64,000 nucleotides of DNA from Spirodela intermedia. Taxonomy: Eukaryota > Streptophyta > Magnoliopsida > Alismatales > Araceae. The DNA lies in contig LR746272.1 in assembly GCA_902729315.2 (NCBI GenBank), positions 3,258,035 to 3,322,034 of the forward strand. The letters are read 5' to 3'. This document shows, piece by piece, positions 11,613 through 24,025 of the stretch. Numbering within the stretch: position 1 is the stretch's first letter; the number at the start of each line of letters is the position of its first letter. The position numbers and the translations under genes were made by a program. Under the pieces are notes generated by a model, which worked only from the letters and a program-made list of their open reading frames with translations, searched no databases and was not told the DNA's origin.

Positions 11613-13528
11613 TTATTGCCTCTCCCAGCGCCGCCTCCGGTCGGCGATTTCGATCTTCCAGTGCCCGTCGGGGTTGCCCGCAGCCTCCGCCGCCTTTCTC
11701 TCCTCGTTGAGCTCGGACTTGCGCCACTGGGGCAGCCTGCAGAAGCGCCTCAGGGCTGGGGCGATGTTGTCGTGGAGGCGCCACCAGGTGCGGTGAGCTT
11801 CGTCGCTGGCGTAGATCACACCGCCGGGTATGTTCCAGTTGCAGTCGTAGTCCCTGTAGCAGAGCCAGGGCTTCTGGCCGAGGTAGTGGACGACGTGAAG
11901 CTCAGGGGGGTCGGCCCCGAAGAGGCGGTTCTTATGGAGGGCCTCCGAGGTGGTGTTTTCCGGGAAGATCTTCAGGTAGTTGACGTTGTGCGACAGGCGG
12001 TGCCACCAGACGAAGGCCTCGTTGAGGAAACCCTGGTCGCCGCCGTTGTAGGAGACGATCTCGTCGCGCCTCTTCATAAGGACAGAGAAGGTGGCGTTGG
12101 AGGGCTCGATGACCATCACACCGGAGTTGAATAACACCCCGTCGTTGCCGGCGGCCGACATCTCCGGCATCTCGAAGAGGTGGTCGACGTTGCGGAGGAC
12201 TGCCGCATCGGCGTCCACGAAGACGACCTTGTCGTAGTCGGTCAGGAGCCAGAGGCGGAGCTTGCTGTAGTTGTACTCGTTGTAGGTGAATTTCTTGGCG
12301 TGCGGGTTGCGGATTCGCTTGATCATGCGCAGCTTCCAGCCGGCGGCAGCGAGGGCGCGGCGCTTGGCGTCGGAGAGGGACTTGTCGTGGAGGAGGACGA
12401 GGTCGCGGCGAGAGCCACTGCGGCGGATGCTATGAGCGAGGACAATGGCGCCGCAGACATAGCTCTCCGAAGAGTGGAGCACCGTCGCGTAGGCCTCCCT
12501 CTGGGACTGGTCGGCCACAGAATTCGGACCTGAAACAGCAAAAGGTTGCACGTTACGAAGGTTGCTCTCCTTCATGCGTTGCATCTGGAAACAACAATCA
12601 ACAATCTTTGCTGAATTATTGCGGGAAGAAAGCAACCTCGATTTCTACAAGTGGGTTGGTTGAGGCTGGTCTACTTACTCTCTCCTCTCAGGGGAAGGGC
12701 CAGGCGGCAAGAACCCACCGGCATGGCTACCTTCAGCTGCAGCCTCCTGAGATCGGACTCGTAGAGCCACCAGTCGCCTTCCCTCGCCACCAGATCATCG
12801 ATCCTGAAGAGTTCCATCATCGGCTGGCAGCTGCTCAGGAAGGCCAGCTTCACCCGACCACCCCCGTCCCTTCTCGCGCGCCACACCGCGAGGTTGGCCG
12901 CTGCCAGGTGCACCTGCAGACGGAAAACATCCCGAGCCCATCCGGCTTTGGGGTAGCGGCACGGAAGCCTCGCCACCACCGCATCCACCTCTGCGTACTG
13001 AGAGAAATCTGGCATGGGTATCTCTGGACACGATGGGGTCTCCTTGACCTCCTCCTCGTCGATCCACTCTGGGAAAAGTTTCTTCCATCGTGGGCGCTTC
13101 GATACCTTCTGGAACTTCACCTCCACCGCTCTCCATCCTTCCACCTCGTCCTCGCCTATGTTTACGAGACCAACGTTGGCGTCTGATGGAATCCCGCTGC
13201 CGAAGATGGGGATTTTCTTCGTCACAGTTGTCTTGTTCGCTTCCGCCGGCTTCACCTCTTCTGAGCTTTCAACCTGCGAAAGTCTGAACGACTGGTTATC
13301 GAGGAGATCAGAAAATGTCATATCAAATAATCCATCAAGCTGCTGTACTTACCTTACCTTCCTCAAGCGACGATCGCTCAGGGAGAACTGGACCAGCGTG
13401 GCTTTAGCCTCTTCGCGCTGAAAGGGTGGCGGGAGAAGGACAACGTACAGGAGGAGAAACAAGAAGAGCACGATGTTTATTCTGATCACCTGAATTTTGG
13501 TCCCCAGGCGCTTCGCCATCTCTCTCAT
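11613..13528 (-). CDS. GUX/PGSIP-type UDP-glucuronate:xylan alpha-glucuronosyltransferase (GT8)
   Basis: Three exons on the minus strand: 13528-13358, 13273-12679, 12529-11613 (stop), phases 0 and 1, total 560 aa. It begins MREMAKRLG, followed by a single hydrophobic anchor (about residues 13-32), as in a type II Golgi membrane protein. Exon 2 is the variable stem. Exon 3 holds the GT8 domain: the REAYATVLHS and YVCGAIVLAHSIR start, the metal-binding DAD at ~361-363 within VVFVDADAAVLRN, then FNSGVMVIEPS, GGDQGFLNEAF and the HYLGQKPWLCYRDYDCNW block typical of plant GUX proteins. Known members add glucuronic acid to xylan in the Golgi. The length is nearer GUX4/5 (about 560 aa as I recall) than GUX1, but I do not assign a paralogue. 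In-frame ATGs also exist at 13597, 13591 and 13519; 13528 is the first ATG downstream of the likely transcription start set by the TATA box at 13599-13606. Exon 3 is unusually GC-rich. Confidence 0.92.
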
Positions 13529-13598
13529 CTCTGTCAAACTCTCTCCAGTCCTAAAGGAACCCCGAGAAAGGCCTCGACAGTACGTCAACATGGACATC

Positions 13599-13606
13599 TA
13601 TATAAA
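13599..13606 (-). promoter_or_regulatory. TATA box of the GUX-type gene
   Basis: TTTATATA on the minus strand, ~70 bases upstream of the ATG at 13528. It places transcription start near 13570-13575, which argues against the upstream in-frame ATGs at 13597 and 13591. Confidence 0.55.
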
Positions 13607-13899
13607 GGAGAGCTGGTGGAGGCCGCTCCTTCGTGATTGTATCCTTTATGACTCCCGCTTTCATTTGTTTAGTTTCGGTAACAGGTAATCCTGACCTGTT
13701 TTCGTGCTCTCCTTGTAAAACCCTGTCTTTTAAATCCATGGAATAGTGAGTTGAGAGGATTCTGGAGTGGTTGGAGGACGTCAATAGGAACAAGGATAAC
13801 ATAAAGAGGTATCAAACAAAACACTCGAAGCCCTCTCACTTCAGCGGTTCAAAACGAAGTTTCTTCTCTGCAGCTTCTCGCTGTAATCTTAACATTCGT

Positions 13900-13905
<6 letters not shown>

Positions 13906-13937
<32 letters not shown>
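13906..13937. repeat. (AG)n microsatellite
   Basis: Uninterrupted dinucleotide run of about 16 units in the GUX-gene upstream region. Confidence 0.9.
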
Positions 13938-13940
<3 letters not shown>

Positions 13941-15712
13941 TTTAGATCGGTTGGCCCGATGATTACCTCCAATTTTTTTTATATCTAGAAGTAATCAGCT
14001 CGATCTTTCCAACGAAAAAGGGCAGGAGCATGATAATCTTTCTGGGCATAGTTGTTGGCGTGTTCTAGACGGTTGCGTGGTCAACATTACCTGGTTAACG
14101 ACCGCTCTACGATGGGTCAACGGTTTCGACATGTGAACATCTTTATTTTGTAAAATGATTTATTACTTTAAAGTTTTCATCTTACGCTCTTGGTTGACCG
14201 TAAGTCAACGAAGTTACGTAAGGCACTAAGAAACCTCAAAGCTCGAGGAGAAAGTTGTAATATGGACCTTTAATCGGCTTCCTTTCGAGCGCAACTTGTG
14301 GATGAACTGAAGCGTTACAAAAGTCTCTCTTGTACGTATACTCTGACTATGCAAATCTAACCTGCTAAACGTGTCTTAAGATGAGCAACCTGTTTCAGCC
14401 AGAGGTATTTCCTCCGAGTGATGATTAAATAACCCATCTTCACGATGACTAACTTGGTAAGGTAGACAACTTTAGAACTCTCAAACCCGCTTTAAATAGA
14501 AAATTGGTAAATTTCTGCCCGGAAATCATGAGCCTAATTCAGATGTCTCATCCCGAACTTGGCCGTCGTTTTTACCAAATCTGGAGATTTGTGAGCCGGT
14601 TCGTGACTGAATGTTGAAATAAAATAGAGTGCTAAATCCACGGTTGTTCAACAGCCTACGGATCCATCATTTCATACCTATCAACGCGTCACACCCTTAA
14701 ATTTGATAGTCATTGATGATCCAGCGAGCGAGGTGCAGAGAGAGAGAGCGAGAGAGATAATTCTTCCTACCCATGTAACGGAATATCGGAATTAACATTG
14801 CTGAGGCTAGAACAGTTAGAACTGGCAAAACAGCAATCTATTGAAGAGGAAACCACGGATGAGAGACGATCCGGGCAGAGAGAGTCGACAACGCCAGCTT
14901 CATAGATAGTTCGTGCTCCAGTGGGGTCAGAGCTGCTTCTTTCTCCACACCGGGCGACTCAGGGTACCCACCCGCCGCAGACAAGTCCACCGTAGTAGTA
15001 CAACTGCCCCCGATTCTTAATACAAGTCAGAAAAATCGTTAGTTGTATGATTAATAAGCTTTGTGTCATTTTTCTGCCTACATTTTTATGAAGATTTGTA
15101 CCTGTAGGTTGGCATGACAAATGAGACATCTGAATAAACACAATGGTCCCCGGTGCAAAACGATTTGGCCCAGCTTCACATGTTTATCAGTTTATTTATA
15201 ATTAAAATTGATTACTTTGTGATTATTCTTGACAACAGATGTTGAGTTTTATACTGACGATATAATCCACCATCTAACACTCCAAAAGAGCAAATTCATT
15301 TTTAGGATTTTTTTCGATTTTTTAATTGGAGTATTTACATATGTATTAAAAGTAATTGTGCCAAGAGAGGAAAGAGGAAATTTTATAACATGTAAACACG
15401 CTGATTATGCTTATCCTTTGGAATCATACTGATCAATATGAAACTTGACTCGCTATAAACTTCTACATTCGATCATGTTAGTCGTTAAGAAACTTCATAT
15501 ATCAACAATCTTTCTTTTGAATCCTTGGCTTAACCATGATGTTACGAACTTTAATAACACTGAAGATGATTTCTTGTTTAAGTCACAAGGCATTGTTTTA
15601 TATTTAATTAACCACCATTCTATTTAATGATTAATTAAAATTAGAAAATCAAAAAACTATTTAGAGCTCTATTTTAGACACTAATTTTTTTCATAAAATC
15701 TATGGTGTAATT
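13938..15712. other. Intergenic spacer, no gene seen
   Basis: AT-rich from about 15000 onward. There is a short imperfect GA tract near 14736-14758. No open frame with recognisable content, no tRNA-like box pattern. Confidence 0.5.
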
Positions 15713-16300
15713 CACCATCATATGAGATGTTGACCAATGATAAATAGGAAATAGAATTTTATGGTCATAGCTATCAGTTTTTCCCAAGCTTATCTAATTC
15801 ATTTGGCACTGAGAGAGAGACGATCTCATGCTACAATGAATTCAATAGGGAAATAATGGATTTTTTCCAAGAGAATCTGTTATCCTTCCAATGTTGAACT
15901 AAACGAAGAAGGATACCATGAAGACAACCCTACCCATGCTTAGTTCCAACTTGTTTATTCCTTTCAAAGATGTTTTAACTTTCATCTATCTATTTAACTC
16001 TGATCATTTGACTATTTTTTTATGACCAAATCATTAATTTTTAATTGTGACGTATTTAGCAGTTTTTAGAGTATAATAGTGCTGAGGAAAGTAATTTGAT
16101 TACATTTTGTTCATCTATTTATTATTCTAATATTTTTTTTCATTATCAAAACTTTTAAGAATATAAAGGCTCATGAAGGCAACAACAAGGTTGGCACACT
16201 TAGTAAAGTGAGATGAATGCTCAAATTTACAATGATTCAGCCTTCCATAGCACATGCTAATTGACCAAGATATTCTACTCTTAGTTTCCACCATTCTTCT
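15713..16300 (+). repeat. Left inverted-repeat arm
   Basis: Reverse complement of 19938-20523. It is also flanked by a 16-base direct repeat (AAATCTATGGTGTAAT at 15696-15711 and 16326-16341), which the right arm lacks. Confidence 0.85.
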
Positions 16301-16352
16301 ATTAGGAGATACTACTTGTCAAAATAAATCTATGGTGTAATATAAAGCTATT

Positions 16353-17690
16353 AATAATTCTTCATTATCATGAGTTAATAATGAATTAATAATATATTTT
16401 AAGTCTTAACTCATAATATATAGATTTATATTTATGTTAAATTATGAAAAGTGTTTTTCGTTAGTTAATGTAGATTTTGATTAATTATGTGATTTTATGT
16501 GAATTTATATAAATTTTATAATTATATTTTTTAGATAAATGAAGAGAAATGAAATAAAAATATACAAAAAGGAGAGACTTGCAAGCAAGTCAGAAGCAAA
16601 TCTGCAACACTCCACTTCTACTTCACTAGTGGCTAGATGGATGTTGGGTAAGGAATGGTCATACATATGTGAGAGAGAGATATTGGACATAAAAAGTCGT
16701 ATTACTATATATTTGTCTAAAGTATCTAAAAATAACCGATGTGGAATAAATATGGCTAATGTTCACCGTCACTTATTTTTAATATTTATATACTTATAAT
16801 ACTCCTAAATGACAAGAATAAGTTATCCTTATGACATCACTAAGCAAGGATATTAGTGTACTTATGTCACTCTCTCTCATACAAGCAAATGATTAGTGAG
16901 AGTTTGAATCTTATTAAAGTTAAAACTCATATTTTTATTTGATTAAAATATGATTTTTTTATAGAGTGCTAATCACGATAATACATTAGAATCTCTCAAT
17001 TCTCAATGAAAATATCGTCAACGCAATTCATGAAGTACATTATTAAATTATTGAATAGTTATGGATTAAAAAATTATAAATCTATTAAGTAAATTATCTT
17101 TAATTGATTGACAAATAAGTTATCATCACAAAGATGACAATCAACTTGGAGATTAGTTGTCACTTCTTAAGAACATATCATATGCAATGAAGAGTCTTTT
17201 TTTATTACACGAACTTGAGGATGAAGCTCTCTAAAATATACCTCACCTCCATTCAATTTATTTTCATCAGTTGACAACTACTAGAGATATGTAAGCCACT
17301 ACATTTTCACTCTATTGGATGACAATAGTTGGAGATGATTTATTGACCTACCTCATCGATTTCTATACTTCACAAGAAGATTTGGAGATTATCTATGTTA
17401 TCTATGTCTAAAAAAAGCCTTTGAGGTTGTAAACATTGCACAATAATCTCCTCAAACACTCCAAATTTCAACGCATCACTATCATGATGTCAAAATTATT
17501 TTTTACCTATTTTAAATTAGTTTAATCTTTAGATTAATATTCATTGATATTTTATGATGTTTAAGATTTTTTTTGGCCATTTAATAATAATAAACTAATT
17601 TTTTAGTGGTGGTAGTACATCGATGATTATCTTCATTTTTGACATTTTAAGTCATGTTTAGTATTTATTTTTTATCTTCACATATTAATA
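16353..17690 (+). repeat. Dispersed ~1.3-kb AT-rich repeat, copy 1
   Basis: Begins CTTCATTATCATGAGTTAAT, a phrase that recurs at the start of copy 2 (~17693). Shared landmarks include ...GAATCTTA..., ATAGAG.GC, a CTTGAGGATGAAGC/CCTAAGGATAAAGC box and the ACCTACCTCAT box. Strongly diverged, no coding sequence. Confidence 0.6.
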
Positions 17691-18700
17691 AGTCTTCATT
17701 ATCATGAGTTAATAATTAATTAATAATATATCTTAACTCTTGACAAATAACTTTACAAATATTAAATCAAGAAAAAAACTTTGATGTGATTAATATAATT
17801 TTTTAATTAATTATATGACTTTCTATAATTTTTAAATTCATATTTTCAAGTTAAAATAAATAATATTGAATGTCTCTATTATATGAGAAGGAAAATGGTT
17901 ATGACCTCATTGTTTCAAAGATATTTAACTAGTTCAGTAACCCTCTCTCATGTAACCAAATAACTAAAGAAGATTCAAATCTTACCATAAGCAAAATTCA
18001 TGTTTTTTATCTATTTAATTCACAATCTTTCTATAGAGCACTAAAGCACTTGTCAATAATGAAGTCACTAAACTTGTTCAATCATCAATGAAAAATTTAT
18101 TAACATAATTCACAAAGCTTTGTTACCAACTAACAAAATGATTCAAGATAAAAAGATTATGAATTCATCAAGAAAATTATCTTTGATTAGTCAATAAATG
18201 CATTTCGTCAAGAACAAAATGATTTGTCAAAAGATAAGTCACTACCTCTTTAAAACATATCAAATACAATACGAGCCTCCTCTTATTATGTGGACCTAAG
18301 GATAAAGCTTTCTTTGATGTGCTCCACCTCTACCTAACTCATTTCTATAAGGTTTTAGTCGTTGGAGAATCCACCACCATTGAACTTCCACTCCCTCAAG
18401 CGATAGCTATTAGAGACATTTCACTGACCTACCTCATTAATTTCTAAACTTTGTAAAATGATCTAAAGATTTCTCATGTTATGCATATCCAATTAGATTT
18501 TTTGGAGTTGTCGATATCACATGAAAATCCTCTTAAACATTCAAAATTCTAATGATTGCCAAAGTAATGCCAAAACTCTATCTTTCTTATTTTAAACTTG
18601 ATTATTCTTTAAATTTTGTAGGTTGTGTATAATTTCAATATTTGAAACTCTTCTTTAGTCCATTATAATTATTTCAATTTTTTAAAATATTAATTTAATT
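17691..18700 (+). repeat. Dispersed ~1.3-kb AT-rich repeat, copy 2
   Basis: Direct tandem copy of 16353-17690 at an offset of ~1.34 kb. The copy shares the opening phrase and ordered landmarks down to the TTATTTTAAACTTGATTATT region; the right limit is approximate. Confidence 0.55.
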
Positions 18701-19937
18701 AATGAAGCTCTTTATAATTACTTACATAATAATAATTGAATAGACTCTATTTTCACCACAATCTCATTTGTTGAGGTAATGAAGTCATCTTGACATCAGC
18801 ACCTGAATTTTTCTTTTTCTAAATTTTGAACTAATTTTTCTCTTTATTATTTAGTTTAAAAATCATAAAAACTCATATTCTTTGAGACTTTTTTAAATTT
18901 TCACCTGATATTATCTTACATGACTATGATTGACTTATGAAGTTTTCATTATTTTTAGAGTATTTTATATAATTATCATTGATATATTTGTGGTAAAATA
19001 CTTCTAAACATCTGAAACGTGGTCCATTATATAATGATTAAAACATGTCACATATGTTAGCACATGTGTCAAAAAATAAATTGGGGCATTTAAAGTGTGC
19101 AAATAAAATTACTCTAAAATCTTCTATAAATATTATTATAATATATAAAATAGATTTGGGTATTTAAGTGATTAAAAAGTATTCAATTCAACTTGTGACG
19201 TAAAATGAAAGTTTTACCATTGGTTTCGTTTTCTTAATTTTAATATTTTCCTAAAAAAACTCATATGGTCATCCTAATAGATCTAGAATTATAAATTTTA
19301 CCAAATTACTCTCATAAGAGTTCTAGAGTTCTAAAACTAAAATCAAAATAATTGGATAAAGAATAAAATATCATTAGTCCTTTGAATATGTTGAATATAT
19401 AATTCACATAAGTTACACTTATAAATCAAAAACTCAATTTCTTCCTTTATCAATCTAAAACATGTGGTAGTGACTTTTACATAAATGTTTATTTATAATC
19501 ACTAAAAAAGGGCATAAACTAAAAAATTGTTGAACCTACACATTTTATACATTGTTCAATGGCTCAGCCTACGTACTCACTTAAATAAACTTTGATGTAT
19601 TAGATCCCAAAAATTTGAGTTCTATCTATCAAAAATTTTGACTTTATAAAAAGTCCATCTTAAGAGCTTTCAAAGTGTGACTCGGTGACAGATAAAATCC
19701 TCCTGCTTGTTACATAATCTCTCGACAAAGTTTTAATGCAAGAGTAATTTTTTTGAAGCTTTTTCAAGCATTTAATTGCCTTCAACCTCAAGGAAATTTG
19801 TCCACTCACCCTCAAGATCATTTTAGATGTTAACTACTACCATTTTTATGTGAAGCCACTCTTGAGAGTGTTGGTAATAAGGGGTAGAAATGAATGCTAG
19901 TATCTGAATGACAAGTTTGGAGAAATAGGCTTGTCAA

Positions 19938-20523
19938 AGAAGAATGGTGGAAACTAAGAGTAGAATACCTTGGTAAGTTAGCATGTGCTATGGAAGGCTG
20001 AATCATTATAAATTTGAGCATTCATCTCACTTTACTAAGTGTGCCAACCTTGTTGTTGCCTTCATGAGCCTTTATATTCTTAAAAGTTTTGATAATGAAA
20101 AAAAAATAGAATAATAAATAGATGAACAAAATGTAATCAAATTACTTTCCTCAGCACTATTATACTCTAAAAACTGCTAAATAGGTCACAATTAACAATT
20201 AATGATTTGGTCATAAAAAAATAGTCAAATGATCAAAGTTAAATAAATAGATGAAAGTTAAAACATCTTTGAAAGGAATAAACAAGTTGGAACTAAGCAT
20301 GGGTAGGGTTGTCCTCATGGTATCCTTCTTCATCTAGTTCAACATTGGAAGGATAACAGATTCTCTTGGAAAAAATCCATTATTTCCCTGTTGAATTCAT
20401 TGTAGCATGAGATCGTCTCTCTCTCAGTGCCATATGAATTAGATAAGCTTGGGAAAAACTGATAGCTATGACCATAAAATTCTATTTCCTATTTATCATT
20501 GGTCAACATCTCATATGATGGTG
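19938..20523 (-). repeat. Right inverted-repeat arm
   Basis: Reverse complement of 15713-16300, nearly the same length. Similarity stops abruptly at 19938 on the inner side, apart from a short ACTTGTCA match further in. Confidence 0.85.
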
Positions 20524-21166
20524 ATAATTTCTTGGTTCATGATTTTTCCCTTAACTAATGGAAAATATTTATTCTTATTAAACCTCCATCATACAGTATT
20601 GGAGATAGTGTTAAACGTCATCCTCTTGAAAATCTTTCACAGAAGACGCATCATCTTTTCAGTTTAAATAAGAAAGAAGTGAATCATGAAGTTGAAAGCG
20701 TCCGAATCTCAACTGGCGGCTTTACTTTGTTGGTTCACTTTTGTTCCTTTCGATCAATACTTGGCCCTCAAGAATAATAATTATCATTTGTGTTTCGTGA
20801 GTTTATTTTGAATCGAGATTCTCATTATGATTTGTTTCTATACTCATCAATGGATGCCACAGGCGAGAATCGTCAACCCCACCGATTGCCTAGACAAAAG
20901 GCTTCGTCTGATTCTCTACAGAATCGTTATCTGGGAATCTCTCCACTTGACTGGTTACACAAATTCGAAGCAACCTTCTACTCTAGCTGACCTATGACCT
21001 GAGTGGAGATGTTCTCTCACCTGGATAAGCACGAATAGGAAACGCACAGAAAGATCAGGAAGAAAGAAACCCCGTCTTTGAGAAGCATAAATAACTTCCC
21101 TCTAGATCGGAAGACACCGCGCGTTCACCCTCCAGCACCAACACGTGATCACAAACAGACGCGGCC
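20524..21166 (+). other. Upstream region of the EF-hand gene
   Basis: Unique-looking sequence between the inverted-repeat element and the EF-hand ATG. It contains a TATA-like ATAAATA at 21087-21093 and a CACGTG (G-box core) at ~21141, both well placed as promoter elements for the gene at 21167. Confidence 0.45.
21087..21093 (+). promoter_or_regulatory. TATA-like element of EF-hand gene
   Basis: ATAAATA ~75 bases before the ATG at 21167, giving a plausible short 5' UTR. Confidence 0.4.
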
Positions 21167-21448
21167 ATGGCCATCAAGCAGTTTCGTCTCCACAGAATGG
21201 CCACGGACATGACCCTGGATGAATTCAAGAACTGGCTGAAGAAGTTCGACGACAACAATGACGGGCGCATCAGCGAGGAGGAGCTCCGTAACGCCACCCG
21301 CAGCGTCGGCTGTTGGTTCAGTACGTGGAGGAGCAGCCGTGGCATCCGAAAGGCTGACTTCGACGGCAACAAGTTTGTCGACGATGATGAGCTCGAAAAT
21401 CTCGCGGCCTTTGCCCACAGAGTCCTCGGCATCAGGATAGTTCCCTAG
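21167..21448 (+). CDS. Small EF-hand calcium-binding protein
   Basis: Single-exon 93-aa protein. One canonical EF-hand loop (DDNNDGRISEEE, ~35-46) has D, N, D, G, I and E at loop positions 1, 3, 5, 6, 8 and 12. A second loop (DFDGNKFVDDDE, ~65-76) keeps D1, D3, N5 and E12 but has K in place of the usual G at position 6. The protein is shorter than four-hand calmodulin-like proteins and resembles the plant-specific short two-hand group, which are cytosolic calcium sensors or buffers. The ATG is in good context (GCCATGGCC). The codons are GC-rich although the gene lies only ~640 bp from the inverted-repeat element. An intact frame suggests it is functional. Confidence 0.85.
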   Translation: MAIKQFRLHRMATDMTLDEFKNWLKKFDDNNDGRISEEELRNATRSVGCWFSTWRSSRGIRKADFDGNKFVDDDELENLAAFAHRVLGIRIVP

Positions 21449-24025
21449 CGTGATTCCCCTTGCTTACCTTGCCCCTCTTGCGCTGCTTTTAAGATACCAA
21501 GTTCTCTCCCTTGGTAAACCCTTGTTCCTTAAGTGTGTCGTTACGCCCTAGAGAGGGGCTTCTTCAAGTTGTTGTCCATAGGACTCTGTTCATTCTCACC
21601 CCGTGAGGAAGACAATGTCCAGCAAATCTTTCGCCGTGGCATCGGACTGTAACCGATGATTTCCTGTTGGCGTATATAAAAAAGTTTATAAACATATCAA
21701 GATCTATTCTCTAATGTAGATGACGTGCTACAGAAGCTTCCTGAGGATGAGATATTACAGTCTCATATAGATGGAATCTAGAGATTTTTTTAGAAAGATC
21801 ATGAATTAATCGCTTGCGAAGGTATTTAGTCTAACTCATGATCAAGCCTTCAGATCAAGTTCTATACCAGCCTGACCTCTCTGTTCTGGATTAAAGGAAA
21901 TGATCGTTAAGTTTCGACAACATAGGACTACTGCTTTGAATTTCAAGCTTCATAGGAAAAACTGTCAATTAAATAATACTGCCCGTTTATTTATCTAATA
22001 AAAGATAGACGCATGTTATCTATTTGACTGTGGTGGTGATGAACATAATCGATACTATGTCATCATCCTGAACCTCTTGACTGGGATATTGAAAATAGGA
22101 CATAATTGGATTGTCACTAATGTCTTTCCTTGTTCACATTTATTGAAAACCCTATAAACATTCAATAGTCCTTTATACGGATAGAAAAAAAATCTTCCTC
22201 GTGGACAATTAGGTATTGATGAGATGACATTGGGGAAGTCAAAAGTCAGTTTCGTGCAGACATTCAAATATTTAGGTGTCTGGCCTGGAGCTCACTCCAT
22301 AGACTTTCTCTAGGCCCTAATTGAATCCAGACCTTGAAAGCCACGGCTATCCAGGGCAGTCCGTGTTGGCAGTCCGCTTTTACCCTACTGTAGCGTAGGC
22401 GGAGAACTGAAGGCTGCACTATAGGTCAATAAATAGCGTCGTACTATGAAAAGGAATAACGGCATTTTCCTGCGCAACGCACTGGATATCGCTACCCCTC
22501 AAAGCTAAACTTGAACGTGGACCTAGATACGACTGGATCCTGGATACTATTCTTCAAACAACGATGCCTTGAATGAGAGTGAGCGAAATAAGTGTGAAGC
22601 GTGGTGAGCGTGAGAATTTCCATCCTTATTGACACCTGAAACATTATATGCTCTCTGAGGACTCATCAAGTGTATTCAGAACTTCCTGATTTAGCTACAA
22701 AGGTAAAGTTAGATGTAAGGATTGACGTCCATGTCTACGCCAATGAACGTCATTTAGGCCCTAGTCTTTAGGCTCGCCTGTTCTAACTAATGGCATAGAA
22801 CGACTTCTCGGGTTCTGCTGTCTCTTTCTTTTTCCTCTCTCGTGTTTATCTCATTATTTCTATCAAAGAGAACGTTACTAGACGAGCTTGCTAGAGAAAG
22901 AACGGAGATTTCGTAAGCAGCTCGGCACGGATCCTGTCAGAGACCTCGAAGTCTTGTTTAACCGCTAAATGGATTGGGGCGGAAGGCTGCTTCCCCGTTC
23001 GTCTTTCAGAGATATATACCAGAAACCCTAACCATTTACCCTGAAAGCTGAGCTTGGCTAATACGTCAACCACACTGAGCGTAGTAGACATGGCCAGTTC
23101 TTATTAGCGGAAGGTTCAAGAAATCATAGTAGGAACATTGCAGCTTCGTAGTCTTCTGAAAGTCCGTCCAAATGCATTAACTTCTCTTGGCCGCCTTCGC
23201 GCAGAGCTTGACTATACTTTCTCCAGTTTGACTGAACAAGAATCTGGGTGTTTTAAATTCTGTAGTCAAAATCTTGGAATCAGGTTTGGACCAGTACCGT
23301 GCTTGGAAATCGGGACCAGAAACAGGCGCTGCCGGGTGTTTTGTCCGTTTCCTAGCCCTTGTTCAAGGCCCCATCTTCTTGTACTCCCCCTCCCCTTTGT
23401 CTTCTCCCCTCGAAGAGTAACAATGTGAGGTTCTCTCGATAGGTATGGCCCTCGGGAATGATGAGTCTTTGAACCCGCGAAGAAGCTCTGCCGCATGTTA
23501 GTTTGTAACCATAAGTAACCATAACCCTTTGCGGTGGGCTCTGCGGTTGTTGCCGGCAAAGCACTGGACTCCAAAAACGGAGGGAACCTTGACTCTTCTT
23601 CACGTCTGCCTCCTTCCAGAGCTATAATAGATCAACGAACTATCACACAACAGATAGTGAGGGCACATAGATATTCGAAAGAGAACATAGTATGATGTCT
23701 TCAGTTACAGCACAGGAGTTGATCTTCTCACTGCGGGAAGAGAAGACCTCAACTGAGGCTTGAGAGTACATCCGATTGATTGGAAGAAAATTTAGTACGC
23801 CACACACTAAACAGCATCAAAAAACGCGTACCCCACTACATTAAAGAACAAACAGATGGGTAAAAATATAAACTTTTTTTTTAGTCTCGTTCTGCAGTCT
23901 CCCAACAAGAGGAAACAGATAAGCAAAAATGGACATCGAGTCATCCATGTGTTGTGCCTCGGATCACATTTCTAAGCCTTTGCCTCTTGAGACGCGATCC
24001 TGGAACAAACGGGAAAAAGCATAAC
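21449..24025. other. Intergenic spacer, no recognised gene
   Basis: Mixed composition. A 66-codon minus-strand frame with ATG at 23091 and a 96-codon plus-strand frame at 23138-23428 are open but match nothing I know and lack a convincing promoter or splice context. The EF-hand and MAKR-like genes are convergent across this stretch. Confidence 0.45.

Larger units (their letters stand above)
15713..20523. mobile_element. 4.8-kb inverted-repeat element (putative non-autonomous DNA transposon or foldback)
   Basis: The outer ends begin CACCATCATATGAGATG on each strand, and the two ~590-bp arms match each other as reverse complements (about five differences in the first ~225 bases by eye). The 3.6-kb centre is AT-rich, has no long open frame, and holds two diverged direct copies of a ~1.3-kb repeat. 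A 5-base TAATT sits directly left of the left end (15708-15712) and one base to the right of the right end (20525-20529), a weak candidate target duplication. No transposase is visible. Mutator-like elements with long terminal inverted repeats are one model; two independent inverted insertions of a 590-bp unit is another. Confidence 0.65.
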
